The notes below the pieces were generated by a model. It saw nothing but the letters and a program-made list of their open reading frames with translations. It did not search any database and was not told where the DNA came from. The translations under genes were made by a program, and so were the position numbers. Below, piece by piece: positions 32,944 through 34,393 of a stretch of DNA of 34,393 bases (position 1 is the stretch's first letter; each line of letters starts with the position of its first letter). The stretch is from positions 1-34,393 of the forward strand of contig NZ_BLLG01000030.1 in the NCBI RefSeq assembly GCF_011766325.1, read 5' to 3'. Source of the stretch: Streptomyces pacificus. GTDB taxonomy: Bacteria; Actinomycetota; Actinomycetes; Streptomycetales; Streptomycetaceae.

Positions 32944-33671
32944 GACCCAATGATCGTCGATCCGGGGGCTTCCCCCAAGGCCGGGTAGTCAGCGCTGGTG
33001 GCTGTGGCGCGAGGCAGCGGCCGTTGGTGGTGCGGCTGCCGCGTAGCGGCCTGTACGTGTCCTCTTGATCGGGTTGCCGGTAAGTGGCGACGAGGCTGGT
33101 GTCGCCGAGGGGCTCGGTGATCTCTCGGGCCTGCCACTGCTGCTCGGGCTCTTCCTGCAGCACGGCGTGGACGCCCGCTATGCGGTTGCTGGTCTTGCCT
33201 GCACCGACATACTGGGGGCCGTGGCGGCCTGCAATTCGGGGCGAGGGAGCGGGGCTGTGGCAGTGTGACCGTCAAGGCAGTCACCGTCTGGCTCGTGCCC
33301 GGGCGGCTGTCCGAACTTCCGCGAAACCATGGGCCGCAGGCACGCAGTATGATGCTGACGGCTTGTCGCTGGGCTGTCTTGTGCTGATCAGCGATGCTGG
33401 AGGTCGACGTACTCCGTCTGGTTTCTCCTGGTGCAAGTCCGGACGATGCAAGCGGAGGGAACGGCACCCTGCCATCGTCCCAGAGTGTATCTCCTCATGA
33501 GAATGAAGCACGTATCTTGATGTACGGCGTTGTGCGGTCTTGCTCGAGGACTCTGGGAACCCCGGTTGCCGTCGGTTCTCCGGTTTGTCATGGGTACGCG
33601 TACTCATGCGCGCGGTTTGTCTCCGGGCAATACTGCTCGTCTCGTTGCCGGCCGATTGAGGAGCAGATGTG
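32944..33671. other. Long stretch without an intact gene, lower GC and atypical composition
   Basis: Composition shifts from ~33250 on, with more T and less G/C at would-be third positions. No intact gene was found. A possible winged-helix remnant lies on the minus strand at 33074-33205. GGGGG-AAG-like and other short hairpins occur near 32965. The end holds GAGGAG for the gene at 33672. Confidence 0.5.
33074..33205 (-). pseudogene. Possible winged-helix protein remnant
   Basis: On the minus strand one frame reads GKTSNRIAGVHAVLQEEPEQ and then REITEPLGDTSLVATYRQ. This has the rhythm of small wHTH proteins (short helix, REIxxxLG turn, recognition helix), but the wing that should follow is replaced by unrelated Arg/Pro-rich sequence. 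There is no ribosome binding site. It is likely a decayed fragment, or chance. Confidence 0.2.
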
Positions 33672-34082
33672 ATGCGTGCAAGGAAGATCGCGGCTGTCGC
33701 GATGCTGACGGTCTGTGTGCTGACCGGGGCAGGGGTCGGTCCTGCCGCTGCGACAAGCGGGGGTCTTCTCCCTCACCCGGGGCCTGAGGGCCTGGTGTGG
33801 GTTGAGGAGATGACGGGAGACGGCGGCGTTGTTTCCGGGGGTGCGCGGGAAGGGTTGCCGACCGTACTCACGGTGGCCTGCGAAGGGGGTGGCAGTGTCC
33901 GGGCGACGATGAAGCAGGAGTCGCAGGTGGCGGCGTTCACCGTGCGGTGCCCTGTCGGCAGCGGGGGTGTGGACTCGGTGGCCATGGACGCGGGTGTTGT
34001 AAAGGCGGGGTCTTTCACTGTGGGTATCGATGCCTCAGATGAAGGTATTCGCTGGGCCCTGACCGTCACACAGCCCGAGTAA
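33672..34082 (+). CDS. Small secreted protein, unknown function
   Basis: The 136-residue product begins with a clear Sec signal peptide: MRARKIAAV, a hydrophobic core (AMLTVCVLTGAGVG) and a likely AxA cleavage site near residues 25-28 (PAAATSG). The mature part (~108 residues) is acidic, beta-rich in appearance, and has two cysteines (VACEGG and VRCPVG) that probably form one disulfide. I recognise no family. The size and layout recall the many small Streptomyces extracellular proteins, including protease-inhibitor-like ones, but the inhibitor signature is not visible. The ATG at 33672 is seven bases after GAGGAG; a GTG at 33669 is possible. The hairpin array immediately downstream could end its transcript. 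Confidence 0.75.
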   Translation: MRARKIAAVAMLTVCVLTGAGVGPAAATSGGLLPHPGPEGLVWVEEMTGDGGVVSGGAREGLPTVLTVACEGGGSVRATMKQESQVAAFTVRCPVGSGGVDSVAMDAGVVKAGSFTVGIDASDEGIRWALTVTQPE

Positions 34083-34117
34083 CCTGTTCAGCCTTCCGGC
34101 GCCCGCCCTCTCGTCCG

Positions 34118-34284
34118 GTGACGCGGAGCGTCACGGATGACTGGAGCGCAGCAGGGAGGCCACCCCCAGCCTCCCTGCTGCTGGCGGGCCACGCTTCGTG
34201 TGGCCCGCCAGGCGGTGAGCGGAGCGAGCCGCTTGTGCTCCCGCGGAGCGGGAGCGAACTGGGTTGTTTCGCAACCCAGTTCGC
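34118..34284. repeat. Array of five perfect hairpins (telomere-like palindromes)
   Basis: Five perfect inverted repeats follow one another: 34118-34134 (GTGACGC-GGA-GCGTCAC), 34148-34181 (13-bp stem, 8-base loop), 34181-34211 (12-bp stem CTGGCGGGCCAC, loop GCTTCGT), 34237-34255 (GCTCCCGC-GGA-GCGGGAGC) and 34254-34284 (13-bp stem, loop TTTCG). Neighbouring stems share bases. The first could end the upstream transcript, but the density and the GGA triloops resemble the fold-back palindromes at Streptomyces linear replicon ends. Confidence 0.8.
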
Positions 34285-34319
34285 TTGCATAGCGTGCAGC
34301 ACCGTGGCCCTCGCCCCCG

Positions 34320-34359
34320 AACAGTCCGAAGCACGACGCAACAGTCCGAAGCGCAGCGC
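34320..34359 (+). repeat. Two tandem copies of a 20-bp unit
   Basis: AACAGTCCGAAGC occurs at 34320-34332 and 34340-34352. Extended to 20 bases, the two units match at 17 positions. They lie just beyond the hairpin array, in DNA with no gene. Confidence 0.7.
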
Positions 34360-34393
34360 AGGACTCCATGCCCGGAAGGGTCGGCTGTGGCTC

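Noticed and set aside
34118..34284. Firm call of a telomere
   Set aside because: The palindromes are telomere-like, but the window continues past them with no proof of a replicon end; reported only as a finding.
1..34393. CRISPR arrays, tRNA and rRNA genes
   Set aside because: No regularly spaced repeats with unique spacers and no cloverleaf or rRNA-like sequence were seen on reading.

Overview
The window is very GC-rich, with G or C at almost every third codon position and many GTG starts. It carries a modular polyketide synthase (PKS), PAS-LuxR regulators, a cytosolic ATP-binding anti-sigma-like protein and rare TTA leucine codons. This points to a Streptomyces or a close relative, in accessory chromosome or linear-replicon DNA devoted to specialised metabolism. 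No rRNA, tRNA, CRISPR array, prophage or intact insertion sequence was seen.

Left part (1 to about 15.5 kb). The window opens inside a type I PKS gene (end of AT, then DH, KR, ACP and a C-terminal docking segment, no thioesterase). It is followed by a double-length 3-hydroxyacyl-CoA dehydrogenase whose first half has lost its catalytic His, and by a glycosyltransferase N-terminal fragment. Next come a PAS-LuxR regulator, a stand-alone ketosynthase III, a small membrane protein, a SAM O-methyltransferase, an FAD aromatic-hydroxylase-type monooxygenase and an ATP-binding regulator. A second, nearly identical PAS-LuxR copy closes the segment. The two copies lie in direct repeats of about 750 bp, 8,679 bp apart. 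The first copy has a TTA codon and a good promoter outside the repeat; the second has neither. A site resembling the PAS-LuxR (PimM-type) operator lies upstream of the methyltransferase. Just before the second copy is an easily missed 50-codon gene that looks like a RiPP precursor (acidic leader, Ser/Thr/Gly-rich core, one Cys), followed by decayed coding sequence with a motif like lantibiotic dehydratases.

Middle (15.7 to 18.7 kb). A DHA2-type drug exporter and a MarR repressor diverge from a region packed with TTGA/TCAA inverted repeats. The MarR gene looks leaderless. An AraC-type regulator pseudogene, broken by two frameshifts, follows.

Core (19.1 to 28.2 kb). Six tightly coupled genes match the lipstatin operon lstABCDEF in content and order: two ketosynthase III/OleA-like subunits, a beta-lactone synthetase/acyl-CoA synthetase relative, an OleD-like reductase, a C-A-PCP NRPS and a formyltransferase. 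Together they should build a long-chain beta-lactone esterified with an N-formyl amino acid. lstA has a TTA at codon 6, so the operon is probably under bldA control. A strong hairpin ends the unit. A family VIII esterase/beta-lactamase-fold protein follows and could be a self-protection factor for a serine-hydrolase inhibitor, or an unrelated neighbour.

Right end (29.7 to 34.4 kb). This holds a conserved-looking hypothetical protein, an SDR reductase converging on a WYL regulator, a stretch of lower-quality coding DNA, a small secreted protein, and a dense array of five perfect hairpins. That array resembles the fold-back palindromes of Streptomyces linear replicon ends, but its position relative to any end is unknown.
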